NCBI RefSeq assembly: GCF_030758345.1
Contig: NZ_JAVAMO010000014.1
Coordinates: 1-64,000 of the forward strand
DNA: 64,000 nucleotides
Direction of reading: 5' to 3'
From: Ruegeria discodermiae
GTDB taxonomy: Bacteria; Pseudomonadota; Alphaproteobacteria; Rhodobacterales; Rhodobacteraceae
The position numbers and the translations under genes were made by a program. The notes beneath the pieces are model-generated. The model worked only from the letters and a program-made list of their open reading frames with translations, did no database searches and had not been told where the DNA came from. Shown piece by piece: positions 26,440 through 34,754 of the stretch; position 1 is the stretch's first letter; each line of letters begins with the position of its first letter.

Positions 26440-27569
26440 CAAAACCTCCCCCAAAACTTCTCTTTGACCGTTGCTTCGCGCAAACCATCGGATGTAAGTA
26501 TCTCGAGAGCAGTGCCCGGTTTCCAATGACTTCGGTCAATCAAACCGATTGCCGCGTTGCAGTCGAAACTATATGCGCGGCATGAAGACGAGATCCGTCC
26601 GACAGGACGGCCATCAGCGATCACATCCCAGAACGCGCCCTGAGGCGGCAGCGGATCACCGGCGATTTCGATGGGGCGCAGCTGACGATCCGGCTCTCGC
26701 TTTTCGCGCAAGGCCGCCCATCCAAGGCAACCAATGTCGCGCTCTGTTTCACACAGACTTCCCAGACCAGCCTCGAATGGCGTCATATCGAAGGTGATAT
26801 CTGCCAGGAAAGACAGCATTCCGGACTCGATACGCTCGGATTGGTGCGGCGCACCTGCCCGCACGTCCAGATCGCGCCCAGCTTCCATAAGCCGGTTCCA
26901 GACCACATCACCGCCCTCAGCGCCTTCGAAGTAAAGTTCAAAGCCACCTTGTGTGGAAAAACCTGATCGAGCGAGGATCATTTGCGTGCCGTTCACGTCC
27001 ACGCGCATGTGGCGGAAGAACCTAAGATCGCGGATTTTGCCACCCCAAACACGCGCGGCCAATTCGTCAGCCTTCGGACCTTGAATTGCCAATGGCGAGA
27101 CCTCTGGCTCGAAAACCTCTACATTGAGATTCCATGCAGCAGCAATGCCCTTGTAGTAGAGCAAGAGATCGCTGTTGGAAATTGAGACCCAAAACCGGTC
27201 CTCGCCCAGACGCAGCAGAACTGGATCGTTGGTCATATGACCTTTCCCATCGACAGTGGGAATATAGAAACATCTATCATGTGTCATCTGGCTGATGTCA
27301 CGTGGTGTCGACATCTGAATGAGTTTCGCGGCGTCCGCACCGATCAGCTCAATCTGCCGTTCGCAACCTACATCCCAAAGCTGCACAGCCGATTTCAAGT
27401 GGTAGTACTGTTGCTCCGCATCGCCAAAGGTGGAGGGGATCAACGTGTGATTATAAACCATGTAGCCGTTGGGATTATGGGCATCGCTACTGGTCCAGAA
27501 AGCCGAGCGCTGCTCACGCACAGTCAGCGGCATCTGCGATGTTGTTTTGGTGGCTACTGTGTTGAGCAT
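26439..27569 (-). CDS. DmdA-like tetrahydrofolate-dependent demethylase (GcvT family)
   Basis: A 376-aa protein of the glycine-cleavage T/aminomethyltransferase fold, closest by eye to DMSP demethylase DmdA: NGYMVYNHTLIPSTFGD, HLKSAVQLWDVGCERQIELI, MSTPRDISQMTHDRCFY, NDPVLLRLGEDRFWVSISNS, SPLAIQGPKA, SGFSTQGGFELYFEG, ERIESGMLSF and AIGLIDRSHWKPG near the C-terminus. DmdA moves a methyl group from DMSP to THF. Being beside a Rieske oxygenase and a PanB paralogue is not what I would expect of a DmdA acting on DMSP, so another methylated substrate is possible. ATG 27569 has AGGAG 10 bases upstream. Confidence 0.85.
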   Translation of the reverse strand: MLNTVATKTTSQMPLTVREQRSAFWTSSDAHNPNGYMVYNHTLIPSTFGDAEQQYYHLKSAVQLWDVGCERQIELIGADAAKLIQMSTPRDISQMTHDRCFYIPTVDGKGHMTNDPVLLRLGEDRFWVSISNSDLLLYYKGIAAAWNLNVEVFEPEVSPLAIQGPKADELAARVWGGKIRDLRFFRHMRVDVNGTQMILARSGFSTQGGFELYFEGAEGGDVVWNRLMEAGRDLDVRAGAPHQSERIESGMLSFLADITFDMTPFEAGLGSLCETERDIGCLGWAALREKREPDRQLRPIEIAGDPLPPQGAFWDVIADGRPVGRISSSCRAYSFDCNAAIGLIDRSHWKPGTALEILTSDGLREATVKEKFWGRF

Positions 27570-27602
27570 GATTACATTACTCCTAAGACAACATTTGACG
27601 TG

Positions 27603-28688
27603 TCAGAGAGGTCGACCTTCGGCCTTGAGTTTCTTGTTCAAAATCTGGCGGACAAAGATGCCAGCGCCGTCAGCGCCCAATGTGACTTCAAGAAAATCGA
27701 GCCCGCGCGGATCCTTGCTGATCTGCTTTTGCATGATTTCCAGCAGATGTTTGTCCTCGTCGAAAGCGACAACGATGCTGGCCTTGGTTTTTTCGGCCAC
27801 GTCATCGGTTATTGACGGCACATCAAAGGCCGCACCCCAAAAGTAATGTGTTTTTCCTCGGACCGAGGGAATCACAATATGGCAGCCCCGCATAACGAAT
27901 TCAGCGCGTGCGTCGGGTTCTGGCGTTGGATCATGCACAACCCAGTCCGAAAAAGAGATAGCCAACGACGGCATCCGCCCCTTCTGCGTGCGCTTGATTG
28001 GCTTGTCCTCGGGCAAGCCCATACCAGCACAGAAAAGCGGTGAGAGCGGGGCAAGGTCAAAGTCCTGCTCGTAGCAGACAGTGTCGCCTTCCATGTAATG
28101 ATCCGGTGGGGTAACCCAGTCATTCTGCTTGAACGTGTTCTTGTGCAGGAACGCAATATGCGTCAGATCCATCACATTCTCGCGTATCAGCACCCAGTTG
28201 GCCGCGACTTCATAGTAACCGTCAAGGAACGACCAATTCGGATCGACCTGATAATCCACCTCGGGCGGGTCGCAGTCGATGCTATCCTGCTCGCCCATCC
28301 ATATCCATATGAAAGCACCTGCTTCGCGTACAGCAAACGAGGGTATCTCAGCCCGTTTGGGCTTCATATGCTGGGTCGGTGCTTTGGTGCAAAGCCCCTC
28401 CGAATTAAACTCCATGCCGTGGTAGGGGCAGACGATCTTGTCACCATCGACGTGGCCTTCGGACAAAGGGGCCCACCGGTGGGGGCAACGGTCATACAGA
28501 GCGGCGGGCTTACCGTCTTCAAGCCTGTAGAGAACAACCGGTGTCTCTAGAATCCACCGCGCTAGCGGTTTGCTCGTCACCTCGCGACTATGTGCAGCGA
28601 CCCACCACATGTTACGGGGATAGTTTTCCTGAAGCATCCCATTGGGGATACGCTGACCGTTCCGGGTGATTGGTTCGTTTCCGTCCAT
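27603..28688 (-). CDS. Rieske non-haem iron oxygenase (VanA-like)
   Basis: A 361-aa ring-hydroxylating/demethylating oxygenase subunit. The Rieske centre is DRCPHRWAPLSEG then VCPYHGMEF (C-x-H, C-x-x-H). The mononuclear iron site is in RENVMDLTHIAFLHKNTF (Asn-Asp-His-His). The family, including vanillate O-demethylase VanA, uses O2 and electrons from a separate reductase for O- or N-demethylation or hydroxylation. No reductase gene is next to it, so a shared one must serve. ATG 28688 has GGAGG upstream, immediately after the PanB-like gene stop. It acts in the cytoplasm. Confidence 0.92.
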   Translation of the reverse strand: MDGNEPITRNGQRIPNGMLQENYPRNMWWVAAHSREVTSKPLARWILETPVVLYRLEDGKPAALYDRCPHRWAPLSEGHVDGDKIVCPYHGMEFNSEGLCTKAPTQHMKPKRAEIPSFAVREAGAFIWIWMGEQDSIDCDPPEVDYQVDPNWSFLDGYYEVAANWVLIRENVMDLTHIAFLHKNTFKQNDWVTPPDHYMEGDTVCYEQDFDLAPLSPLFCAGMGLPEDKPIKRTQKGRMPSLAISFSDWVVHDPTPEPDARAEFVMRGCHIVIPSVRGKTHYFWGAAFDVPSITDDVAEKTKASIVVAFDEDKHLLEIMQKQISKDPRGLDFLEVTLGADGAGIFVRQILNKKLKAEGRPL

Positions 28689-28689
28689 G

Positions 28690-29550
28690 TCATCCTCCTA
28701 TGGCGCGTAGCGCTGCAAAGCGCTCGATTTCTTCGGGTTTCATCTGGTAACTGTGATCGGCGTCAGGAAAATTTCCGGACCGAACGTCTTCGGCGTAATC
28801 AGCGAAGGCCGCAGTGGCGATCTCAGCCAGGTTTGCATACCGTTTTGCGAATTTTGGTTTGAATGTGTCAAACGCGCCAAGCAGATCGTAGCCATTCAAT
28901 AACTGACAGGTGCCAGCCGATCCTGCTCCGATTGAAAACGTGAAGATTGACACCGCTTCGTCTACGGCCTTCCCGACTTCATAGGGCATTGCCTCAATCT
29001 CAAGACCAATGGCTCCTGCCGCTTCAATAGCGCGTGCGTCTTCTAGAATCTCCATCGCGGCCTCTGCCGTCCGCCCCTGCATTTTGAAACCGCCAAACAA
29101 ATGTACTTTGTGCGGCAAAAGTCCTACATGGCTCATCACCGGGACGCCCGCTTCCGCGACAGCGCTTATGATATGCGCTCCTTCACGACCCATTTGCAGC
29201 TTGAGTGCATCGGCCCCGCTTTCTTTCATCATCCGAACGGCGTTTTTCACTGCAACGTCTGGCGTCGCGTAAGACCCGTAAGACATCGACACTATATTCA
29301 TGGTGTTCGGCGCGCCCCGACGTACGGCTTGCGTATGCATTATCATCTGGTCGACCGTTATCGCGAGAGTATTTTCATGCCCGTGAAGTGTCATACCCAG
29401 ACTGTCGCCAACTCCTACAATGTCCACACCGGCGCGCTCCGCCCAAGTGGCAGTCAGCACCTCACCAACGGCCACCATAACCAGGCGTTCACCTGCAGCT
29501 TTCTTGGCCGCGAGGTCGGGAATGGTCAGCCGACTAGGTGCATCAGACAT
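28690..29550 (-). CDS. PanB-family paralogue with altered metal-site residues
   Basis: A 286-aa protein clearly of the ketopantoate hydroxymethyltransferase fold (VGDSLGMTLHGHENTLAITV, VRRGAPN, HVGLLPHKVHLFGGFKMQGR, IEAMPYEV). Compared with E. coli PanB, Asp45 is kept (D49) and the catalytic Glu181 equivalent is kept (in IEAMP), but Asp84 is Ser88 (VSMSYGSY for ADLPFMAY) and Glu114 is Gln119 (KLQMG for KIEGG). The TAYD segment is also changed (AVGEV). These are Mg ligands, so ketopantoate synthesis is doubtful. First gene of the operon; GGGAG precedes ATG 29550. A role with 5,10-methylene-THF or a retro-aldol step in the catabolic operon is inferred. Confidence 0.87.
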   Translation of the reverse strand: MSDAPSRLTIPDLAAKKAAGERLVMVAVGEVLTATWAERAGVDIVGVGDSLGMTLHGHENTLAITVDQMIMHTQAVRRGAPNTMNIVSMSYGSYATPDVAVKNAVRMMKESGADALKLQMGREGAHIISAVAEAGVPVMSHVGLLPHKVHLFGGFKMQGRTAEAAMEILEDARAIEAAGAIGLEIEAMPYEVGKAVDEAVSIFTFSIGAGSAGTCQLLNGYDLLGAFDTFKPKFAKRYANLAEIATAAFADYAEDVRSGNFPDADHSYQMKPEEIERFAALRAIGG

Positions 29551-29590
29551 GTTGTCGCTCCCGCCGGGTCAGATTCCAAATTATTCTATT

Positions 29591-29608
29591 TTGTTCCAAT
29601 TGGAACAA
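29591..29608. promoter_or_regulatory. Perfect 18-bp palindrome, probable MarR operator
   Basis: TTGTTCCAATTGGAACAA is a perfect inverted repeat located between the divergent PanB-like (start 29550) and MarR (start 29670) genes. Its length, position and dyad symmetry fit a MarR dimer site controlling both arms. Confidence 0.75.
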
Positions 29609-29669
29609 CTTGCACCGAACCAACAATTCTGGCAAGCCCGGAGATGTCGAGAAAGGGAACGAACGCGAG

Positions 29670-30155
29670 ATGCAAGAAAAGCGGAGCAAACCAGACGAGG
29701 ATTTTATCTCGCTTTTTGAGACGATTGGCTTCCCTGAAGCTTACCGGATCACTTATTTGGCCGGATCAATCGCCGGGCCTGCCTACGATGCGATCAAGCG
29801 AGACTTTGGAATCATTCGCGCTGAGTTCGTTCTACTCGCCTGTCTGTCGCATTTCGATGAAATGAAGGCGCAAGACATCGCAGACATATCACGCAGGCCT
29901 CGTAATACAGTATCCCGGGCCGTTCACCGGATGGTGGCGGAAGGGTACATAGAACGTTCACCCGATGCTGCGGACGGACGGCAGGCCCTACTCATGATCA
30001 CACCCGCCGGACGAGCCCTACAAGACGAGGCCGCGCAATACCTCAAGACAAGGCAAGACAAAGTCTTGGCAGCGCTCAGTGCTGATGATCGCAAAGCTTT
30101 TTCGGACCTACTCCTCAAACTGGCAATCAATGCCTCGAAGTTGGACGATGTATAA
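29670..30155 (+). CDS. MarR-family transcriptional regulator
   Basis: A 161-aa winged-helix regulator. The HTH and wing are seen in MKAQDIADISRRPRNTVSRA and VHRMVAEGYIERSPDAADGR, flanked by dimerisation helices. I start at ATG 29670 (AAGGGA upstream) because the longer frame from 29538 is not MarR-like and covers the operator. It is divergent from the PanB-like/Rieske/DmdA-like/CitE-like operon and probably responds to its aromatic or carboxylate substrate. Confidence 0.9.
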   Translation: MQEKRSKPDEDFISLFETIGFPEAYRITYLAGSIAGPAYDAIKRDFGIIRAEFVLLACLSHFDEMKAQDIADISRRPRNTVSRAVHRMVAEGYIERSPDAADGRQALLMITPAGRALQDEAAQYLKTRQDKVLAALSADDRKAFSDLLLKLAINASKLDDV

Positions 30156-30433
30156 TGACTGGGCGGGATTCTGACCAATTAACAATGGTCGGATTGGCTT
30201 GAAAAAGGGTTTCAATAAATTACTGCCGCAAATTTTTTGGATAGCGCCGAAGTTGAACATCGGATCAAGAAAGTCATTTTGATACAATACTCTACCCATT
30301 CACTCGAGTTGTCGAGTCCGCGAAATCTACATTGATAAGGTCGATCCAAGGTCAAACTGTAGACAGGTTTGCACCAATGCCTTAATCCTCTTGTTTATCT
30401 GCGAACCTTGGCTCTCTCGGCCTTACAACCAGA

Positions 30434-31318
30434 TCAACTTTGATATGTCGCCGCCAGAAACCGTACAAAGTGCACAGTCAGGTTCTCGCGCCGCGATTGA
30501 TCTGGCCACACCGCGTAAATTCCGAGTGGTCGGAGTTTCCAATCGGGCAGAAGCTCTACGAAGTTCCCCAATTTAAGGCCGCGTTCCGCCAGATAGTGAG
30601 GCAACACGGTAATACCAAGGTTCTGCTGTGTAAGGTGGTGCAATGCATCTACGTTATCGACCTGAATCTGGGATTTGCCAGCCACCCTCGCGATCTTTTC
30701 GTTCGACGAAACAAACTCAATGGTATCAGATCGCTGGGCATAGCTGATCCAGTCCCAGTCCTCCAACTCATCGGGGTGCTTTGGTTTTGGCCGAGACGCT
30801 GCGTATCCGGCGCCAGAGACAAGTGCGCGCCCGATTTCACCAAGTTTTCGAGACATCATCGAGCTGTCGTCGAGCCATCCTACTCGGATATTCAGGTCAA
30901 ATCCGTCATCGATGAGATCTACGGGGCGATCGGTAAATGACAGCGTCAACGCTACATGCGGATGCGTTCTTGCGAACTTACCCATTGCCGTCAAAAGTGC
31001 TGACGACGACATAAAAGCAGGCACGGAAACCCGTAGCGCTCCGACAGGTTCCACTGACAACGTGTTCAACTCGTTCAACCCGGTTTCAGCACTGCGGATC
31101 ATTTCCACCGCACGGCCATAGAACACGCGCCCTTCATTGGTCAGTGCGATCTTTCGGGTTGTCCGATAGAGCAAGGTGACGCCGAGAAAGTTCTCTAGGT
31201 CTGTCACCGTTTCGCTGATCCGTGACGGTGCCAGGCCAATGCTCTTCGCGGCGCCACGAAACGATCCTTCGTCGACCACGCGCGCGAAAATCGCCATATG
31301 TCTGAGATGATCAATCAC
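30434..31318 (-). CDS. LysR-family transcriptional regulator
   Basis: A 294-aa LysR protein with HTH at residues 1-60 (MIDHLRHMAIFARVVDEGSF, GLAPSRISETVTDLENFLG) and an effector domain of the AaeR/DmlR-like kind (FDLNIRVGWLDDSS). It is divergent from the DUF2218 gene at 31414, suggesting control of that gene and the small-gene series after it. The 280-base gap to the MarR gene holds nothing I can identify. Confidence 0.9.
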   Translation of the reverse strand: MIDHLRHMAIFARVVDEGSFRGAAKSIGLAPSRISETVTDLENFLGVTLLYRTTRKIALTNEGRVFYGRAVEMIRSAETGLNELNTLSVEPVGALRVSVPAFMSSSALLTAMGKFARTHPHVALTLSFTDRPVDLIDDGFDLNIRVGWLDDSSMMSRKLGEIGRALVSGAGYAASRPKPKHPDELEDWDWISYAQRSDTIEFVSSNEKIARVAGKSQIQVDNVDALHHLTQQNLGITVLPHYLAERGLKLGNFVELLPDWKLRPLGIYAVWPDQSRRENLTVHFVRFLAATYQS

Positions 31319-31413
31319 TGTTCTGTTTTTCGGAATTATTTTATCGGCAACCAGTCAATTCTCAAAACAATGCAGCGGAAATACTTTGGGTGCAAGCCTT
31401 ACGGAGCCAACCG

Positions 31414-31740
31414 ATGCAACTGCACTCAACATTTTCAACCCAACGAGGCGGGCGATATCTGTCAGCGCTGTGTCACCACTTCGGTCGCAAGGTCGAAGCA
31501 TGGTGCGACGCGGATACCGGTTGGGTGACATTCCCATTTGGTCGGTGTGATCTCAAACAGGACGTATCGGGTCTGCGCTTGGTGATCAGTGCGACATCTC
31601 AGGCGGATCTGGATCGGGTGGTTCAGGTCGTAACCAGCCATCTCGAACGTTTCGCCTTCCTCGAACACCCGGAATTGGAATGGAACCACCCGGCGGAAAC
31701 ATCGCCGAGTGCCATGAGTGAACCCACCCCTCATCATTGA
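31414..31740 (+). CDS. DUF2218 domain protein
   Basis: A 108-aa cytoplasmic protein starting at ATG 31414 (GGAG 7 bases upstream). The sequence RGGRYLSALCHHFGRKVEAW then GWVTFPFGRCDLKQDVSGLR and LRLVISATSQADLDRVVQVV is that of DUF2218, often found beside iron or siderophore genes in Proteobacteria. Biochemical role unknown. It is first in a series of small plus-strand genes divergent from LysR. Confidence 0.82.
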   Translation: MQLHSTFSTQRGGRYLSALCHHFGRKVEAWCDADTGWVTFPFGRCDLKQDVSGLRLVISATSQADLDRVVQVVTSHLERFAFLEHPELEWNHPAETSPSAMSEPTPHH

Positions 31741-31753
31741 TCTGGAGCATCAC

Positions 31754-32224
31754 ATGACGATCAAAAACCTGGCGCTTTCATTTGCGTTTGTTTCAGTTGC
31801 AGGCGGAACATGGGCGGACGACACCGCGACCGTGCAAAACTTCTACGACCTGTTGAGCAACCCAGCGTCGCAAGATCACGTGGCGGCCTTTGAAGCTTCA
31901 ATCTCTGACGATTGGGAAAGCATCGGCGACTATTCGGGCTCGAGCAAATCGAGCGACGCTTTTCTTGGCCAGATTGGTGGTTTCGGAAAGCTCATTCCGG
32001 ACCTCGAATGGTCGGTGCAAGCCATGTACTAGGCCGGTGATTTCGTCACCGTCCGCAGCCGAGCCATCGGAACACCCGTTGGACCGATGTTCGGTGTCGA
32101 CGGTGAGGGCCGGAGCTTCGACATCATGACCATCGATATCCACGAACTGGACGACGGCAAGATCGTCCGCTCTTACCACGTCGAAGACTGGGCGGGTGCG
32201 CTGCAACAACTCGCCGGTCGCTAG
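31754..32224 (+). pseudogene. Exported SnoaL-like (ester cyclase-type) protein with premature amber stop
   Basis: ATG 31754 (GGAG upstream) begins a signal peptide (TIKNLALSFAFVSVAGGTWA) and the start of a SnoaL/NTF2-like domain. At 32030-32032 an in-frame TAG interrupts the frame after LEWSVQAMY. The same frame then continues without another stop to 32224 with AGDFVTVRSRAIGTPVGPMF, MTIDIHELDDGKIVRSYHVE and DWAGALQQLAG, the expected second half of the domain. A single nonsense change therefore splits a 156-codon gene. Truncation at 92 residues should abolish the fold. Confidence 0.85.
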
Positions 32225-32290
32225 TCCGACAATCCAGACAGCTTGGCTTCTGAAAAATGCCGGGTTGGAGGCTATGAAAGGAAACCGAAA

Positions 32291-32782
32291 ATGGAACGAA
32301 GAACTGCGCTGAAGGCCTTAGGTCTTTCGGCTTTGGCGGCTGCCCTGGGTACTCAGGTGACGGCGGCTGATGGAAATGAAGACACGAAGGCAAGTCTTGA
32401 GACAGTCATGGCGTTTATGGGCGCTATGGGTAGCGGCGACATGGAAAGCATGACCAATCTTATGGCTGACGACATGGTCTGGCACAATGAAGGCGACACC
32501 ACACTACCCTGGGTGGGTGGCGCCGAGGGCAAAGAGGCAATTTTTGAGTTTCTCGGTGTATTCTCGTCCAACTTTGAAACCACGATGTGGGAGAATACCG
32601 ATGCTTTCGCGTCTGGCGACACGGTTGCAGTCTTCGGTAAGATGAACGGGAAAACAACGAAGTCCGGCAAGGATATCGGCGAATTTACGTTCGCAATGCG
32701 CGCCAAGGTTCGCGACGGTCAGGTGGTTTTGTGGCATTGGTTTGAAGACAGTTTCGCAGTCAGCCAAGCTTATCATGGCTAA
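32291..32782 (+). CDS. Exported NTF2-like (SnoaL-type) protein
   Basis: A 163-aa protein from ATG 32291 (AAGGA upstream). The leader MERRTALKALGLSALAAALG has a Tat-like RR motif. The mature domain (about 45-160) matches the SnoaL/NTF2-like cone: ETVMAFMGAMGSGDMESMTN, LMADDMVWHNEGDTTLPWVG, FTFAMRAKVRDGQVVLWHWF. The fold binds or isomerises small hydrophobic ligands; the ligand is unknown. It follows the broken SnoaL-like gene, which it resembles in fold. Confidence 0.78.
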   Translation: MERRTALKALGLSALAAALGTQVTAADGNEDTKASLETVMAFMGAMGSGDMESMTNLMADDMVWHNEGDTTLPWVGGAEGKEAIFEFLGVFSSNFETTMWENTDAFASGDTVAVFGKMNGKTTKSGKDIGEFTFAMRAKVRDGQVVLWHWFEDSFAVSQAYHG

Positions 32783-32806
32783 CGCCTGCCAAAGGGAGAT
32801 TGAAAC

Positions 32807-33349
32807 ATGAAGGTAGATCGCCTGCTTTGTATAGCTTCCCTTGTATGCGCGTTTGGGGCGTCCCACGCACTTGCTGACCTTACAACCCTGCCAATGCGTG
32901 AGACACCCATTCCAAGGACAACGGATGGTGTGCCGCATATTCAGATCGGGGTAGAGCCGGTGCCGGGAATTTCAGAAGCGCTCCTGAAAAGAGTTGCTGG
33001 TTTGCCGGGCGTTCAGATCAAGCCGACGGTTGTATCCCTGTCCGGAGCCTTGGGTTTCTGGATCAGCGAAGATCAGGCGCTGGCACGACCGGAGGTCATT
33101 GTAGGCGGTCGCGAGTTTGCCCACATACATCCTGACGGCAGCCTACATGCGTCGCTGTCGCCAGCGCTCGCCGAGATGGCAACTGAAACAGGCTGGGCTG
33201 TCAGCCATCCTTGGGCAGACCAACGACCGGGCTGGGACGGTTTCGTAATGATCTTTACGCCAATGAACACGGCGGAATTGGACGTCGTCTTCGACTTGGT
33301 CGAAGCATCTTATGGTTTTGTGACAGGCTTGGGTTCTTCTTCAAACTGA
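32807..33349 (+). CDS. Exported luciferase-like domain protein (DUF5519 type)
   Basis: A 180-aa protein with a signal peptide (MKVDRLLCIASLVCAFGASH). The block REFAHIHPDGSLHASLSPAL then ATETGWAVSHPWADQRPGWD and FVMIFTPMNTAELDVVFDLV matches the small family annotated as luciferase-like (not bacterial LuxAB), in which a His-x-His-Pro-Asp-Gly-Ser motif is conserved. Function unproven. GGGAG precedes the ATG and the gene sits 24 bases after the NTF2-like gene. Confidence 0.75.
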   Translation: MKVDRLLCIASLVCAFGASHALADLTTLPMRETPIPRTTDGVPHIQIGVEPVPGISEALLKRVAGLPGVQIKPTVVSLSGALGFWISEDQALARPEVIVGGREFAHIHPDGSLHASLSPALAEMATETGWAVSHPWADQRPGWDGFVMIFTPMNTAELDVVFDLVEASYGFVTGLGSSSN

Positions 33350-33454
33350 GTTGATCATCAGTCTCTTCATTCTGCATAGAAAACCATAGCCGCGCGAATT
33401 TTCGACGGAACGTTGCCGCTGACGCGTTCAACGAAGAATGCGTTCGCTCAAACC

Positions 33455-34075
33455 ATGAGGCTCTCAGTGCTTAGGCAGATACTAAACTCTCGTTGTCTTG
33501 TGTGGGGTCTCATTGCGCTGCCGTCGATTCCGATGGTTCTTGTCTTGGTATCCTGTAAACCTGGGAGTGAAGGTGAGCCTGTTACTGAGATGCTATTACA
33601 TCCGACGGGTGAATTCTCCGCCCGGTTCCTGATCATCACAATGATGCTCACTCCGATGCGCATGCTCTTTCCGGCCTCTGGGCTCTGGAATTGGATGATG
33701 AAGCGACGCCGATATTTTGGTGTAGGGGCCTTTGCCTATGCGGCGTTTCATACTGTTCTCTATCTGTTTGACATGGGCAGCTTGCAGGCGGCCCTCGGAG
33801 AAGCACTGGCACTGGGAATTTGGACCGGTTGGCTCGCATTCTTCGTTTTTGTGCCGCTTGCTATGACTTCGAATGACTGGTCTGTCCGTACATTGGGCCC
33901 GGCTTGGAAGTCGCTTCAACGCTGGGTCTATGTGGCGGCAGTCGCAACGCTGATGCATTGGATATTCGTCCACAACAACCTTGGACCTGCTCTTGTACAC
34001 TTCGTGCCTTTGGCGGGACTCGAAGCATTCAGGATCTGGAAAAATCTCAACCGCAAACGCACTCGCACCGCCTGA
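33455..34075 (+). CDS. Ferric reductase-like / MsrQ-like cytochrome b membrane protein
   Basis: A protein of about 206 aa (220 if the TTG at 33413 is used) with five to six hydrophobic segments and histidines in membrane positions (FAYAAFHTVLYLF, TLMHWIFVHNN, LVHFVPLAGLEAFRIW), the layout of the ferric reductase transmembrane domain and MsrQ, which carry b-type haem. It would pass electrons across the inner membrane. The start is uncertain because neither candidate has a good SD. It is followed at 15 bases by a PepSY gene, a common pairing for such reductases. Confidence 0.75.
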   Translation: MRLSVLRQILNSRCLVWGLIALPSIPMVLVLVSCKPGSEGEPVTEMLLHPTGEFSARFLIITMMLTPMRMLFPASGLWNWMMKRRRYFGVGAFAYAAFHTVLYLFDMGSLQAALGEALALGIWTGWLAFFVFVPLAMTSNDWSVRTLGPAWKSLQRWVYVAAVATLMHWIFVHNNLGPALVHFVPLAGLEAFRIWKNLNRKRTRTA

Positions 34076-34089
34076 GGAAAGGACAATAA

Positions 34090-34383
34090 ATGAAAACGTG
34101 GATATTGGTGATTTCGATTGCATTGCCGACAATGGCCCAAGCAACTGGCATGTATCAATGCGAAAACGTCGCAGCCGAGGATTGGCTTACGGAAGAGCAA
34201 CTGACCGAAAAGATCACCGCGGAAGGTTGGACGGTGAACCGGATGAAGCAGGATGGCGGATGCTGGGAGGTTTATGGGAACATGCCAGATGGCAAGCGTG
34301 TAGAAGCTTACTTCCATCCTTCCACTGGCGAAGTGCGTCTCATCAATCAGAGGGGCACAATTCTCTACCGAGCAGAGAATTGA
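34090..34383 (+). CDS. Small exported PepSY-domain protein
   Basis: A 97-aa protein with signal peptide MKTWILVISIALPTMAQATG and a single PepSY-like domain (WLTEEQLTEKITAEGWTVNR, CWEVYGNMPDGKRVEAYFHP then STGEVRLI). AGGAAAGGA precedes the ATG. Two Cys remain in the mature protein. It is probably coupled with the cytochrome b-like gene just upstream. Confidence 0.82.
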   Translation: MKTWILVISIALPTMAQATGMYQCENVAAEDWLTEEQLTEKITAEGWTVNRMKQDGGCWEVYGNMPDGKRVEAYFHPSTGEVRLINQRGTILYRAEN

Positions 34384-34754
34384 AATTGGGGGCCGTGTTG
34401 CATGGAATGGCGTTGTGAAGTAGGAGGTTGAAGATCAGCCTCTGAGTTATGTTCAAGCTTACCCGGAAAATGCAGGATCATACCGATGTTATTCGGGTAG
34501 GCATCCGGTAGCTCTTCTGGATCAAGACTGCGGCTTGGTCGACCTCCTTCAGCACCTTCAGCGAGCAACGCCTCTACTTCGGTTAACGCTGTTTCGGCTC
34601 CTCTCTCCGCCAACTTTCGGGCCATTGGTTGATTTCCCAAAACCCGCGCATAGCCCTAAGGCGTCTTTCCCTCAAAGCGACCGTTGGGACTGCACAAGGC
34701 GCAGCATCATGTTGTTTGTTCAACCTGTGTGGGAACATTTTCGGGTGTATTCCC
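34384..34754. other. Intergenic stretch, no supported gene
   Basis: About 370 bases. A 91-codon minus-strand frame at 34365-34640 contains ARKLAERGAETALTEVEALL and PEELPDAYPNNIGMILHF, which looks protein-like, but it has no SD, overlaps the PepSY gene end and matches no family I know. It may be a gene remnant. Confidence 0.35.

Noticed and set aside
26439-27569. Annotation as the glycine cleavage T-protein
   Set aside because: No gcvH or gcvP nearby, and sequence blocks follow DmdA rather than GcvT.
28690-29550. Annotation as a pantothenate biosynthesis enzyme (panB)
   Set aside because: Two Mg ligands are replaced, panC is not adjacent and the operon is catabolic in character.
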